Assembly (NCBI GenBank): GCA_014523485.1
Contig: JAATVK010000264.1
Location: forward strand, 1-7,262
DNA: 7,262 nucleotides
Reading direction: 5' to 3'
Origin: Nitrososphaerales archaeon TH5894
GTDB lineage: Archaea > Thermoproteota > Nitrososphaeria > Nitrososphaerales > Nitrososphaeraceae
The notes below the pieces were generated by a model, which saw nothing but the letters and a program-made list of their open reading frames with translations, was not told where the DNA came from and ran no database searches. Positions 1-7,156 of this stretch are shown piece after piece. A program made the translations under genes and the position numbers. Position 1 is the stretch's first letter; the number at the start of each line of letters is the position of its first letter.

Positions 1-42
1 GACGATGACAACCCACCAGCCGACGATGACAACCCACCATCA
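1..42 (+). repeat. In-frame 21-base tandem repeat coding an Asp/Pro heptapeptide
   Basis: Bases 1-21 and 22-42 are nearly identical 21-base units, differing only in the last three bases. They encode DDDNPPA and DDDNPPS in the protease frame. A decayed third unit (DDTPSQ) follows. Because the window starts exactly on a unit, more copies probably lie upstream. In the protein this would be a flexible, strongly acidic spacer ahead of the folded part. Confidence 0.75.
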
Positions 43-2157
43 GATGATACTCCTTCTCAAGTACCAAATGAAGCTGACGGAGAGCCAACGACAGGAATAA
101 CTCCATTTGGTGATGGACCAACTGGAGCATCTCCCTTCTCCCCTTTTACACCAGCAGCAATTGATCCTTCTATACCACGGGACATAACGATTTATCAAGT
201 ACCATATAAAAATCCTGGTCCAATAAGTACAAAATATGGTACACAAGTAGGAAACCAATGTCTATTGCAATTGGATAGCGATTTATTACTCAACCCATCA
301 AATATGTCCCAAATTAGAGATCAAATTCTAAACCAAGAATATATGTCTAAAAATTTCTCCAAAGGTGATGCTATAGTAACATTAGAGGGTCAGCTCGATA
401 TATATGGAGAAATATCATTATCAAAAACCCCATCTAGTAATCACACTACTAATTCTACATTGGATAAGGAACCTTCCCAAATTAACAGTACAACTGAATT
501 GAAACCAAAAATTAACTCAAAACCTCCGATTCAGATCCTTGATTTAATCACCATAGGTAATATTACTATAGTAAAGATAGACAATTGCAATCAAACAGCA
601 CTTGATGAATTAGGTAATTTTACTAAAATAAATTTAGAAACTAAAACTAACGTAACAAAAAAACAACCTGTTATCGCCTCTAATGCTACAAAAAACACTT
701 CATTAAATGCTTCATCTGCTTTTCCCTCAACTGGCTTAAATATCACATGGGATGAAAACCTTCCTAATACAATTCGAACATTAACAAATGACTCAATTAA
801 CATGAATATTGACAATTTAACCAAACAAATGAAAGATAATCCTAATATAATAAAACAAACTCTTAAAAATGTTACATTTTATCAATTTACCCCTTTAGAT
901 ATAACTCGAACACTACTTAATCAAACTATTGACACTTTAGGTACATTAAATAAATCTGATACACCTCCAGTTATTAATCAGACATCTCGAATGGTTGATC
1001 AAGATAAAATTAATAAAACAGGATCTTTACCAGCATCAGCAGCAGCAGTATCAGGACCAATTGACATAGTTATAGTAGATACAGGTGTCAGTTTAACTCA
1101 TCCCGATTTATCCATTTACCGTTCAATGAGTTTTGTAAATGGGAATCTTTCATCACACTCTGATTTGGTCGATGATAAGAATGGTCATGGTTCTCATATT
1201 GCAGGTATTATAAATGCCAAAGATAACGGATTTGGTATAGTGGGTATAGTTCCTGAAGATAATATTCGTATCTGGTCAATGAAGGTATGTAGTGATGATG
1301 GAATTTGTTCTATATCCGATCAAATAAAAGCGATAGAATACATTACTAATAATGCAGATATAATAGATATAGTTAATTACAGTATTGAAAATCCATATTC
1401 AAAATTATTAGAAAATGCAATCTCTGAATCAGTCAAAGCTGGTATTACTTATGTAGTAGCAGCAGGAAACTTTGCTAAAAATGCGACATTAACCACTTCT
1501 CCCGCATCCAATCCAGATGTAATAACAGTATCTGCAATAGGTGATAGTGATGGAAAATGTGGAGGTTTAGGTCCACTATTAGATGGTGGGAGAATGATGG
1601 ATGATACATTTGCTAATTTCAGTAATTTCGGACCTTCTATTGATGTTGCTGCACCAGGTGTGGATATTTTATCTACGTTTAACGGAACTACATATGGAAT
1701 ATTAACAGGAACTAGTATGGCTGTACCGCATGTTACAGGTCTGGCTGCTTACTTAAAGACAATAAATCCTAATGCAAATCCTGACGCTATAAGAGAAATG
1801 ATCGAAAAATCCGGATCGTCACCAGATGCAGAATGTAAAGAAAACAAAGGCATTGGGTATTTTAAAGGAGATTTTGATAAAATTCCAGAACCCTTAATAA
1901 TATTACCAAAGCAAACGATAATAGAGGATTCAAGAAGTCTAGCTAATGCAACTCTAAAACCCAACGAGATAAATGGCACTACCCTAAATGCAAGCTCTTT
2001 GCTTAATTCTAGTACTGGAACAATTTCCGATTCTTTGATACAATCAAGTTCCTTATCACCACCTACTAATAAAGAAGAACTAAATGTTAATGACACCGGC
2101 TTATCGCCCACAAAAAGTAATGTTACCAACTATATTATTCGAAATGAGATAAAGTGA
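1..2157 (+). CDS. Subtilisin-like serine protease (peptidase S8), 5'-truncated by the window edge
   Basis: The frame is open from base 1 to the TGA at 2155-2157, giving 718 visible residues. The TTG at 265 is internal and not the start. Residues 1-14 are an acidic Asn/Pro repeat and residues 15-90 are Pro/Gly-rich. Residues about 100-345 are Asn/Thr/Ser-rich and match no domain I know. The S8 catalytic domain spans about 352-622. Its Asp is D360 (VDTG), its His is H396 (GHGSHIAG), the oxyanion Asn is N490 (AAGN) and the Ser is S572 (GTSMAVPH), so it should be an active endopeptidase. Six cysteines (87, 196, 430, 436, 520, 612) could form disulfides. There are 31 N-x-S/T sequons, mostly outside the catalytic domain, which suggests a secreted or surface glycoprotein. 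Any signal peptide lies upstream, and no C-terminal membrane anchor is visible. The substrate is unknown. It is separated from the ATPase genes by about 500 bases and is probably unrelated to them. Confidence 0.93.
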   Translation, partial: DDDNPPADDDNPPSDDTPSQVPNEADGEPTTGITPFGDGPTGASPFSPFTPAAIDPSIPRDITIYQVPYKNPGPISTKYGTQVGNQCLLQLDSDLLLNPSNMSQIRDQILNQEYMSKNFSKGDAIVTLEGQLDIYGEISLSKTPSSNHTTNSTLDKEPSQINSTTELKPKINSKPPIQILDLITIGNITIVKIDNCNQTALDELGNFTKINLETKTNVTKKQPVIASNATKNTSLNASSAFPSTGLNITWDENLPNTIRTLTNDSINMNIDNLTKQMKDNPNIIKQTLKNVTFYQFTPLDITRTLLNQTIDTLGTLNKSDTPPVINQTSRMVDQDKINKTGSLPASAAAVSGPIDIVIVDTGVSLTHPDLSIYRSMSFVNGNLSSHSDLVDDKNGHGSHIAGIINAKDNGFGIVGIVPEDNIRIWSMKVCSDDGICSISDQIKAIEYITNNADIIDIVNYSIENPYSKLLENAISESVKAGITYVVAAGNFAKNATLTTSPASNPDVITVSAIGDSDGKCGGLGPLLDGGRMMDDTFANFSNFGPSIDVAAPGVDILSTFNGTTYGILTGTSMAVPHVTGLAAYLKTINPNANPDAIREMIEKSGSSPDAECKENKGIGYFKGDFDKIPEPLIILPKQTIIEDSRSLANATLKPNEINGTTLNASSLLNSSTGTISDSLIQSSSLSPPTNKEELNVNDTGLSPTKSNVTNYIIRNEIK

Positions 2158-2171
2158 TAATAGTATATACA

Positions 2172-2210
2172 TTTAAGCTTGATTAAGAAAGCTTGATTAT
2201 TTATTAAATT
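2172..2210 (+). terminator. Possible transcription terminator after the protease gene
   Basis: A short hairpin can form between the two AAGCTT copies at 2175-2180 and 2189-2194, extended by a G-T and an A-T pair at its base. T-rich sequence follows (2193-2210). The same bases also form an 11-base direct repeat (2175-2185 and 2189-2199). Archaeal termination depends mainly on T-rich tracts, so the position just after the stop codons is the main support. The stem is weak and AT-rich, and the call is tentative. Confidence 0.3.
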
Positions 2211-2336
2211 TACTTGTAATAATAACAAAATTGCAAATAGTGAATTTTTTATCTTAAATTTATAATTATGATGATTTCGTTGATAAACAATACTATCAAT
2301 TGTTATATCTATTGTTATTGTGTAATCATTATACTA

Positions 2337-2400
2337 AATTATAGAAATTTGCTGCCGTAAGGAGTTAAAAATTTATTCCATCTAACCTCCTTCTATAATT
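2337..2400. repeat. 64-base element bounded by 10-base perfect inverted repeats, with a nested stem
   Basis: The outer arms AATTATAGAA (2337-2346) and TTCTATAATT (2391-2400) are perfect reverse complements. Inside them GGAGTTA (2361-2367) pairs with TAACCTCC (2383-2390), with one bulged C. This leaves an asymmetric loop at 2347-2360 and an apical loop at 2368-2382. Either strand could fold as RNA. The inner stem uses G-C pairs, which are scarce in this gap. The outer arms alone could arise by chance in such AT-rich DNA. It could be a structured RNA, a regulator site or the remnant of a tiny mobile element. Confidence 0.45.
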
Positions 2401-2420
2401 ATATGTAATATTCCTAATAT

Positions 2421-2472
2421 TTTGAGATTTTATTCTTACTTCGGGAATTTATAGGGAAATTTTTGTCTCAAA
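2421..2472. repeat. 7-base inverted repeat, possible second hairpin
   Basis: TTTGAGA (2421-2427) and TCTCAAA (2466-2472) are perfect reverse complements around a 38-base interior. It lies 20 bases downstream of the 2337-2400 element. A stem this short with such a large loop is not strong evidence by itself. Confidence 0.2.
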
Positions 2473-2597
2473 CTAATATGATATTATATATTTGTAATTT
2501 AATATCCACGAAAGTAATTACCCTAAAACTATGATATGGTGCACTGCTGCTCTTATGTATTTGCACTAATAGTAAAATTGGGGGATTTTTCATTCTT

Positions 2598-2605
2598 TTT
2601 ATAAA
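2598..2605 (+). promoter_or_regulatory. Candidate TATA box for the ATPase operon
   Basis: TTTATAAA is a good archaeal TATA-box match. With the usual 25-base offset, transcription would start near 2629 and leave an untranslated leader of roughly 40 bases before the atpE ATG. No clear purine-rich BRE precedes it, and other TATA-like stretches exist in this AT-rich gap (for example around 2483-2491). The assignment therefore rests on position. Confidence 0.4.
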
Positions 2606-2672
2606 GGACCAAATTTCTTTATTTGTTTTAATAACAAAAGGTTAAAATCTTACTATACAAAAGTTGTTGATA

Positions 2673-3293
2673 ATGGAATCCTCGCCTACACCTTTAGAGC
2701 GAACTATAGATCAAGTTATTACAAATAAAGAGTCTGAATTATTGACTCAATTAAACAAGTCTTATTTAGAAACTGTTAATAATATAGACTTGTCAAAATC
2801 TCGAATAATGGGAGAATATGACAATATTATATTAAATGCTGAGAAAAAAGGAGATATTTTAAAAAGACAAGTTATTGGTTCAACAAAATTATCTGTCCGC
2901 AATAAAGAATTGATTTTACTTGAACAAGCAGTTAATGACGTTTATGAAAAAGCTAAAGAAAAATTAGCCTCGTATTCCGAGGACCCAAATTATAGGAATA
3001 TGTTAATTAAAATTCTGGATGAAAGTATTATCGATCTCGGAACTTCTGATATCATCATAGAGTGTTTGAAAAAAGATGCTGATTTCTTTAAAAAAGAAAT
3101 AGAATCCCTAAGTATGAAATACAATAAAAAAATCAAGCTACAAGGCAATCTCAAAAACTCATTGGGTGGAGTTAAGATAAAGTCATCTGATGGGACTATT
3201 ACTTTGGATAATACTTTAGATACCAGAATTGAGAGACTTAAACCTTTAATAAGGAAAAATATAGCCCAAATTTTAAGAGGAAGAGGGAACTAA
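2673..3293 (+). CDS. atpE: A-type ATPase subunit E (peripheral stalk)
   Basis: This 206-residue protein fits the usual length of archaeal subunit E. Together with subunit H, E forms the peripheral stalk that stops the A/B head from rotating with the shaft. The first half is a long charged helix typical of the stalk. The C-terminal globular part carries the family signature: LGGVKI from about residue 164, then a [17 protein letters not shown] stretch and a basic helical end. I chose the ATG at 2673. The in-frame TTG at 2664 would add three residues (M-L-I) and cannot be excluded. Neither start has a convincing Shine-Dalgarno site, as expected for the first gene of an archaeal transcript. Its stop is one base before the atpA start, so the two are almost certainly co-transcribed. 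Confidence 0.9.
   Translation: MESSPTPLERTIDQVITNKESELLTQLNKSYLETVNNIDLSKSRIMGEYDNIILNAEKKGDILKRQVIGSTKLSVRNKELILLEQAVNDVYEKAKEKLASYSEDPNYRNMLIKILDESIIDLGTSDIIIECLKKDADFFKKEIESLSMKYNKKIKLQGNLKNSLGGVKIKSSDGTITLDNTLDTRIERLKPLIRKNIAQILRGRGN
3277..3287 (+). promoter_or_regulatory. Ribosome binding site that fixes the TTG start of atpA
   Basis: The purine run GAGGAAGAGGG lies inside the last codons of atpE and ends 7 bases before the TTG at 3295. This supports that TTG as the true start. The resulting N-terminus, [15 protein letters not shown], also matches where the family normally begins. Confidence 0.7.
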
Positions 3294-3294
3294 A

Positions 3295-5085
3295 TTGGTT
3301 GCAAAAGGAAAAATAGTTTGGGTCAGTGGACCGGCAGTTAGAGCCGACGGAATGGCTTCGGTTAAAATGTATGAAACTGTTGAAGTAGGCGAGTCTAAAC
3401 TAATAGGAGAAGTAATCAGGTTGACAGGTGAAATCGCATTTATTCAGGTTTACGAATCCACATCGGGTTTAAGGCCAGGTGAGCCTGTCGTAGGCACCGG
3501 ACAACCCTTATCAGTTTTGTTGGGTCCAGGTATAATTGGAAAAATTTATGATGGTATTCAAAGACCTTTAGAGGAAATAGCGAAAAAATCTGGAGCATTC
3601 ATTAGTAAAGGAATTTCCACAACACCCATAGATCTAAAGAAGAAATACCATTTTAAACCGGCATTGAAAATAGGTGAAAATGTTAAAGCAGGTACAATAA
3701 TTGGAACTATTGAAGAGACTCCCCTTTTAACTCATAGTATTCTCATTCCTCCTGATTCTAGTGGAGGGAGGGTAATAGATATTACAGGTGAAGGTGATTA
3801 TGACTTGGAACAAATTATTTCTACAATCGAAAACAATGGAATTAAATTTCCACTTAAGATGTATCATAAATGGCCAGTCAGAAAACCAAGACCATATACA
3901 GAACGTTTTGATCCCACAGTTCCTTTAATAACTGGACAGAGAGTTATAGATACTTATTTTCCCATTGCTAAAGGCGGGACAGGGGCTATACCTGGCGGCT
4001 TTGGAACAGGCAAAACTGTTACTCTACACCAAATAGCCAAATGGGCCGATTCTAAGGTCGTGGTATATATAGGCTGCGGTGAACGAGGTAACGAAATGAC
4101 TGAAGTTCTTGTAGAATTTCCTCATTTAATAGACCCACGTTCCAATAGACCACTTATGGAGAGAACCGTACTTGTTGCTAATACAAGTAATATGCCGGTA
4201 GCCGCCCGAGAAGCATCCATCTATACAGGTGTCACAATCGCAGAATATTATAGAGATATGGGATATGATGTGGTTCTTGTTGCTGACTCTACGAGTAGAT
4301 GGGCTGAAGCATTAAGAGAAATGTCCGGACGATTGGAAGAAATGCCTGCAGAAGAAGGCTATCCATCATATCTTGCCTCTAGATTAGCAGAATTTTATGA
4401 GAGGGCAGGTCGTGTCCGTGCTTTGGGATCTCCTGATAGAAATGGCTCCGTAACTATTGTTGGAGCAGTTTCCCCATCTGGAGCTGATTTTACCGAACCA
4501 GTTACTACTCATACAATCCGGTTCATCAAGACATTTTGGGCTCTAGATACCAGGTTAGCATATTCAAGGCACTATCCTTCCATTAATTGGATGCAATCCT
4601 ATTCTGGTTATTTAGAAGATGTATCTAAATGGTGGACTGAGAATATTAGTCCTGATTGGTATAATTTAAGAGCAGAGTCTTATAACATACTACAAAGAGA
4701 AGATACACTGAAAGAAATTGTTAGACTGTTGGGTCCTGAAGCATTACCTGACGAAGAGAAATTGGTACTGGAAATGGCTCGAATGATAAAAATCGGTATC
4801 CTACAACAAAATTCCTTTGATAAAATTGATACTTACTGTGGTCCAGAAAAACAGTTAAAGCTTGTCAACTTAATGGTCAAATTTTATAAAGAATCACTGA
4901 AATTGCTCAAGGAAGGAAAATCTCTCTCAGATATCCGGTCAATGCCAATTATTCCTTCCTTGATTAAAGCTAAATTTGAAATTCCAGATGAACAAGTTTC
5001 CAAGCTTAAAGATTTGGAATCACAAATGGATACACAATTCAATGAAATTAGGTCACAAAAAGAGGAGGTAGAGCTTGTTGTCTGA
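3295..5085 (+). CDS. atpA: A-type ATPase catalytic subunit A
   Basis: This 596-residue protein is the nucleotide-hydrolysing or -synthesising subunit. Three copies alternate with three B subunits in the head. The N-terminal beta-barrel begins [15 protein letters not shown]. Residues of about 110-190 are the A-subunit-specific non-homologous region. The P-loop is GGFGTGKT at 234-241, with K240 and T241 contacting the phosphates. The catalytic glutamate is E263 in GERGNEM, and the Walker B strand ends at D331 in [11 protein letters not shown]. The helical C-terminal domain is complete. There is no intein, although some archaeal A subunits carry one. The P-loop has Gly at 235 and Thr at 238, where GPFGSGKT is common. 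The gene starts with TTG and its end overlaps the atpB start, which suggests translational coupling. Confidence 0.98.
   Translation: MVAKGKIVWVSGPAVRADGMASVKMYETVEVGESKLIGEVIRLTGEIAFIQVYESTSGLRPGEPVVGTGQPLSVLLGPGIIGKIYDGIQRPLEEIAKKSGAFISKGISTTPIDLKKKYHFKPALKIGENVKAGTIIGTIEETPLLTHSILIPPDSSGGRVIDITGEGDYDLEQIISTIENNGIKFPLKMYHKWPVRKPRPYTERFDPTVPLITGQRVIDTYFPIAKGGTGAIPGGFGTGKTVTLHQIAKWADSKVVVYIGCGERGNEMTEVLVEFPHLIDPRSNRPLMERTVLVANTSNMPVAAREASIYTGVTIAEYYRDMGYDVVLVADSTSRWAEALREMSGRLEEMPAEEGYPSYLASRLAEFYERAGRVRALGSPDRNGSVTIVGAVSPSGADFTEPVTTHTIRFIKTFWALDTRLAYSRHYPSINWMQSYSGYLEDVSKWWTENISPDWYNLRAESYNILQREDTLKEIVRLLGPEALPDEEKLVLEMARMIKIGILQQNSFDKIDTYCGPEKQLKLVNLMVKFYKESLKLLKEGKSLSDIRSMPIIPSLIKAKFEIPDEQVSKLKDLESQMDTQFNEIRSQKEEVELVV
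5062..5069 (+). promoter_or_regulatory. Strong ribosome binding site for atpB inside the end of atpA
   Basis: GAGGAGGT is a near-perfect match to the archaeal anti-Shine-Dalgarno sequence. It sits 5 bases before the TTG at 5075 and 8 bases before the next TTG at 5078. It proves that translation of atpB begins within the atpA frame, but it does not decide between the two adjacent TTG codons. Confidence 0.8.
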
Positions 5086-6490
5086 TTTTAGCAGTAGTAG
5101 TAGTGTTGAATACACTAAGGTTGCAGAAATTAAAGGCCCTATTATAGTTGTAGATGGAATTACAAAAGCATCATTTGACGAGTTGGTAGAAATTGAGACA
5201 TCTGAAGGAGAAAGAAGACTTGGAAGAGTTTTAGAAGTTGGATACGGAAAAGCAATAGTCCAGATTTTCGAAGGAACATCAGGGCTTGCTATAACCGGAA
5301 CAAAGGCAAAATTTTTAGGAAAAACTATGGTTATGCCAGTTTCTAATGAACTTTTGGGTAGAGTTTTTGATGGATTGGGAAGACCAAATGATGGTTTACC
5401 TGAACCTATTGCTGATAAATTTTTAGATGTCAATGGCGAACCAATGAATCCAGAAAGAAGAGAATATCCAACTTCCTTTATACAGACTGGTGTATCCGTT
5501 ATTGATGGAATGCTTACGCTGGTAAGAGGACAAAAATTGCCAATTTTTTCTGGATCTGGACTTCCTCATAACATTTTAGCAGCTCAAATTGCCCGACAAG
5601 CTAACGTAGTAGGAACCAATGAAGACTTTGCTGTGGTTTTCGCCGCCATTGGGGTTCAGTATTCTGAAGCTCAATATTTTAAAAGAAGCTTGGAGGATTC
5701 GGGTGCTTTAAGGCGTAGCGTATTATTTCTTAATTTAGCTGATGACCCGGCAATAGAAAGAATCATTACACCAAGAGTTGCATTGACAGTGGCAGAATAC
5801 CTTGCATTTGATCTTGGTATGCATGTTCTTGCTATTTTAACAGATATGACAAATTACTGCGAAGCCCTTAGAGAAATCAGTGCTGCCAGAGAAGAAGTTC
5901 CTGGAAGAAAAGGATATCCTGGTTATCTGTATACAGATTTAGCAAACAATTATGAAAGAGCTGGTAGGATTAAAGGTAGGAATGGTAGTGTAACTCAAGT
6001 TCCAATTTTGTCGATGCCTGCAGATGATATTACTCATCCCATTGCTGACCTCACAGGCTATATTACTGAAGGACAAATTGTATTGAGTAGAGAACTTTTT
6101 AGAAAAGGTGTTTATCCTCCAGTTAATGTGTTGATGTCTCTTTCCAGATTGATGAAAGATGGTGTTGGCGAGGGAAAAACGAGAGGTGATCATATGGAAG
6201 TTGGAAATCAATTATATGATGCATATTCTCGATCACAAGAAGTTAGAGCATTAGCAGATATTGTAGGAAGGGCTGGATTAACAGGAGTGGATTTGAAATA
6301 TCTTGATGTAGGAGATAAATTTGAAACATATTATTTGAAACAAAGTGTTGATGAAAATAGAAACCTTGAAGAAACCCTGACAAGAGCATGGGACATTTTG
6401 GCCAATCTACCTAAAGGAGAACTTACAAAGATTAAAGATAAAAACATTGAACAATATTATAAAGAGGGCTCAAAACATCCAACACAATGA
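5075..6490 (+). CDS. atpB: A-type ATPase non-catalytic subunit B
   Basis: This protein of about 471 residues has the normal length for subunit B, which alternates with A in the head and supplies residues to the catalytic interfaces. A short Ser-rich leader precedes the beta-barrel domain ([18 protein letters not shown]). In place of a working P-loop is the B-type SGSGLPHN (159-166), so it should not hydrolyse ATP. The C-terminal half carries [19 protein letters not shown], whose R358 corresponds to the arginine finger that reaches into the A-subunit site. Two neighbouring TTG codons (5075 and 5078) share one strong ribosome binding site; using 5078 would remove one residue. The gene overlaps atpA by 11 or 8 bases in another frame, so A and B are probably made in step, as their equal stoichiometry requires. 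Confidence 0.98.
   Translation: MLSDFSSSSSVEYTKVAEIKGPIIVVDGITKASFDELVEIETSEGERRLGRVLEVGYGKAIVQIFEGTSGLAITGTKAKFLGKTMVMPVSNELLGRVFDGLGRPNDGLPEPIADKFLDVNGEPMNPERREYPTSFIQTGVSVIDGMLTLVRGQKLPIFSGSGLPHNILAAQIARQANVVGTNEDFAVVFAAIGVQYSEAQYFKRSLEDSGALRRSVLFLNLADDPAIERIITPRVALTVAEYLAFDLGMHVLAILTDMTNYCEALREISAAREEVPGRKGYPGYLYTDLANNYERAGRIKGRNGSVTQVPILSMPADDITHPIADLTGYITEGQIVLSRELFRKGVYPPVNVLMSLSRLMKDGVGEGKTRGDHMEVGNQLYDAYSRSQEVRALADIVGRAGLTGVDLKYLDVGDKFETYYLKQSVDENRNLEETLTRAWDILANLPKGELTKIKDKNIEQYYKEGSKHPTQ
5090..5104 (+). repeat. Short AGY trinucleotide repeat coding five serines in AtpB
   Basis: AGC followed by four AGT codons gives SSSSS at residues 6-10 of AtpB, just after the overlap with atpA. 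Changes in copy number would keep the frame and only lengthen or shorten a disordered N-terminal tip. Confidence 0.6.
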
Positions 6491-6503
6491 GGAATTTTCG
6501 AAT

Positions 6504-6508
6504 GGTGA
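6504..6508 (+). promoter_or_regulatory. Ribosome binding site for atpD
   Basis: GGTGA is complementary to the UCACC at the 3' end of archaeal 16S rRNA and lies 6 bases before the ATG at 6515. It supports this start in the 24-base gap after atpB. Confidence 0.6.
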
Positions 6509-6514
6509 AGTAAA

Positions 6515-7156
6515 ATGTCATTTGGAAAACAAGTGGTTGCAACCAAAATCGAATTGATAAAGATTCGACGCTCTATGCAAATCTCGAAAATGGTTCATAA
6601 AATCCTCGATGATAAAAGAGAAGTCTTATTGAAAAAAATCGATGAAATGATAGATGAAGCAAATAAAGCACGAGAAAACATCTGGGATCCATTAGACGAT
6701 ATTTACAAGGCAGTTTTTCATTCTTATCTTACATTGGGAACTTCAGCTATACAATCATTAGCTAGTTCAACACCTCCTTCAATCTCTGTTGATGTTCATA
6801 TTAAAAGAATTGTAGACGTAAAAATTCCTTCCTTAGAAATAACTTCAAAAAATGATTCTTCTGATTTGACTTATGGATTCGCAGATACTAATTCATCATT
6901 GGATCAAGCCACAAAATTGATTAGGGATATTTTACCAGGTATTTGTAAAGCTGCAGAATATGAAAATGCAATTTTTAGTTTAGCCAAAGAATTGGAGAAA
7001 ACTCAGAAACTCATTAATGCACTTGAATATGTCATTATCCCTCAGTATCAGAATGCATTAACATTTATAAAATCTACATTAGAGGAGAGAGAAAGAGAAG
7101 AATTCGTAAGACTTAAGAAAGTGAAAGCCGTAATAGAAAGGAAGGCAACCCAATGA
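6515..7156 (+). CDS. atpD: A-type ATPase subunit D (central rotor shaft)
   Basis: This 213-residue protein has the usual length for subunit D, the coiled-coil shaft that turns inside the A3B3 head and passes torque to the membrane ring. The N-terminal helix has the family pattern (TKIELIKIRRSM, then a KREVLLKKIDEM segment). The C-terminal helix carries the conserved LINALEYVIIPQYQNALTF stretch, followed by a highly charged LEEREREEFVRLKKVK end. The middle, around residues 85-130, is the less helical, Ser/Asp-rich portion expected to protrude from the head. The ATG start is supported by GGTGA just upstream. Its stop codon overlaps the start of the next gene by four bases (ATGA). Its place directly after atpB is common to both archaeal and bacterial V/A-ATPase operons. 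Confidence 0.95.
   Translation: MSFGKQVVATKIELIKIRRSMQISKMVHKILDDKREVLLKKIDEMIDEANKARENIWDPLDDIYKAVFHSYLTLGTSAIQSLASSTPPSISVDVHIKRIVDVKIPSLEITSKNDSSDLTYGFADTNSSLDQATKLIRDILPGICKAAEYENAIFSLAKELEKTQKLINALEYVIIPQYQNALTFIKSTLEEREREEFVRLKKVKAVIERKATQ

Larger units (their letters stand above)
2158..2672. other. Non-coding gap between the protease and the ATPase operon
   Basis: About 500 strongly AT-rich bases carry no credible gene on either strand; the longest forward reading frame I found with a start is about 30 codons with no ribosome binding site. No tRNA, rRNA or CRISPR pattern is visible. The gap holds a possible terminator at its left end, inverted repeats at 2337-2400 and 2421-2472, and a TATA-like box near 2598. 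A long upstream region ahead of a core operon could carry regulatory sites or a small RNA, but I recognise no known family. Confidence 0.7.

Noticed and set aside
265..267. TTG at 265 as the start of the protease gene
   Set aside because: The same frame runs open back to base 1 with protein-like, repeat-bearing sequence and no stop, and no ribosome binding site precedes the TTG.
591..824. Minus-strand open frame opposite the protease, and similar ones at 40-258, 1749-2129, 5053-5433 and 5939-6211
   Set aside because: All lie opposite strongly supported genes, resemble no family and lack their own signals; they are by-products of the plus-strand coding sequence.
2268..2274. ATGATGA as a box C of a C/D guide RNA
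   Set aside because: No CTGA box D lies at a suitable distance and no terminal stem was found.
2268..2360. 30-codon hydrophobic reading frame starting ATG ATG in the intergenic gap
   Set aside because: It has no Shine-Dalgarno site, and a hydrophobic composition is expected by chance from T-rich sequence. It also runs into the inverted-repeat element.
2483..2491. ATTATATAT as an alternative TATA box
   Set aside because: It would start transcription about 160 bases before atpE. It is possible, but not distinguishable from background in such AT-rich DNA, and the 2598 site is better placed.
2531..2569. 12-codon reading frame in the intergenic gap
   Set aside because: Too short, without a ribosome binding site or any recognisable pattern.
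3295..5085. Intein in the catalytic A subunit
   Set aside because: The P-loop region is uninterrupted and the 596-residue length is normal for an intein-free A subunit.
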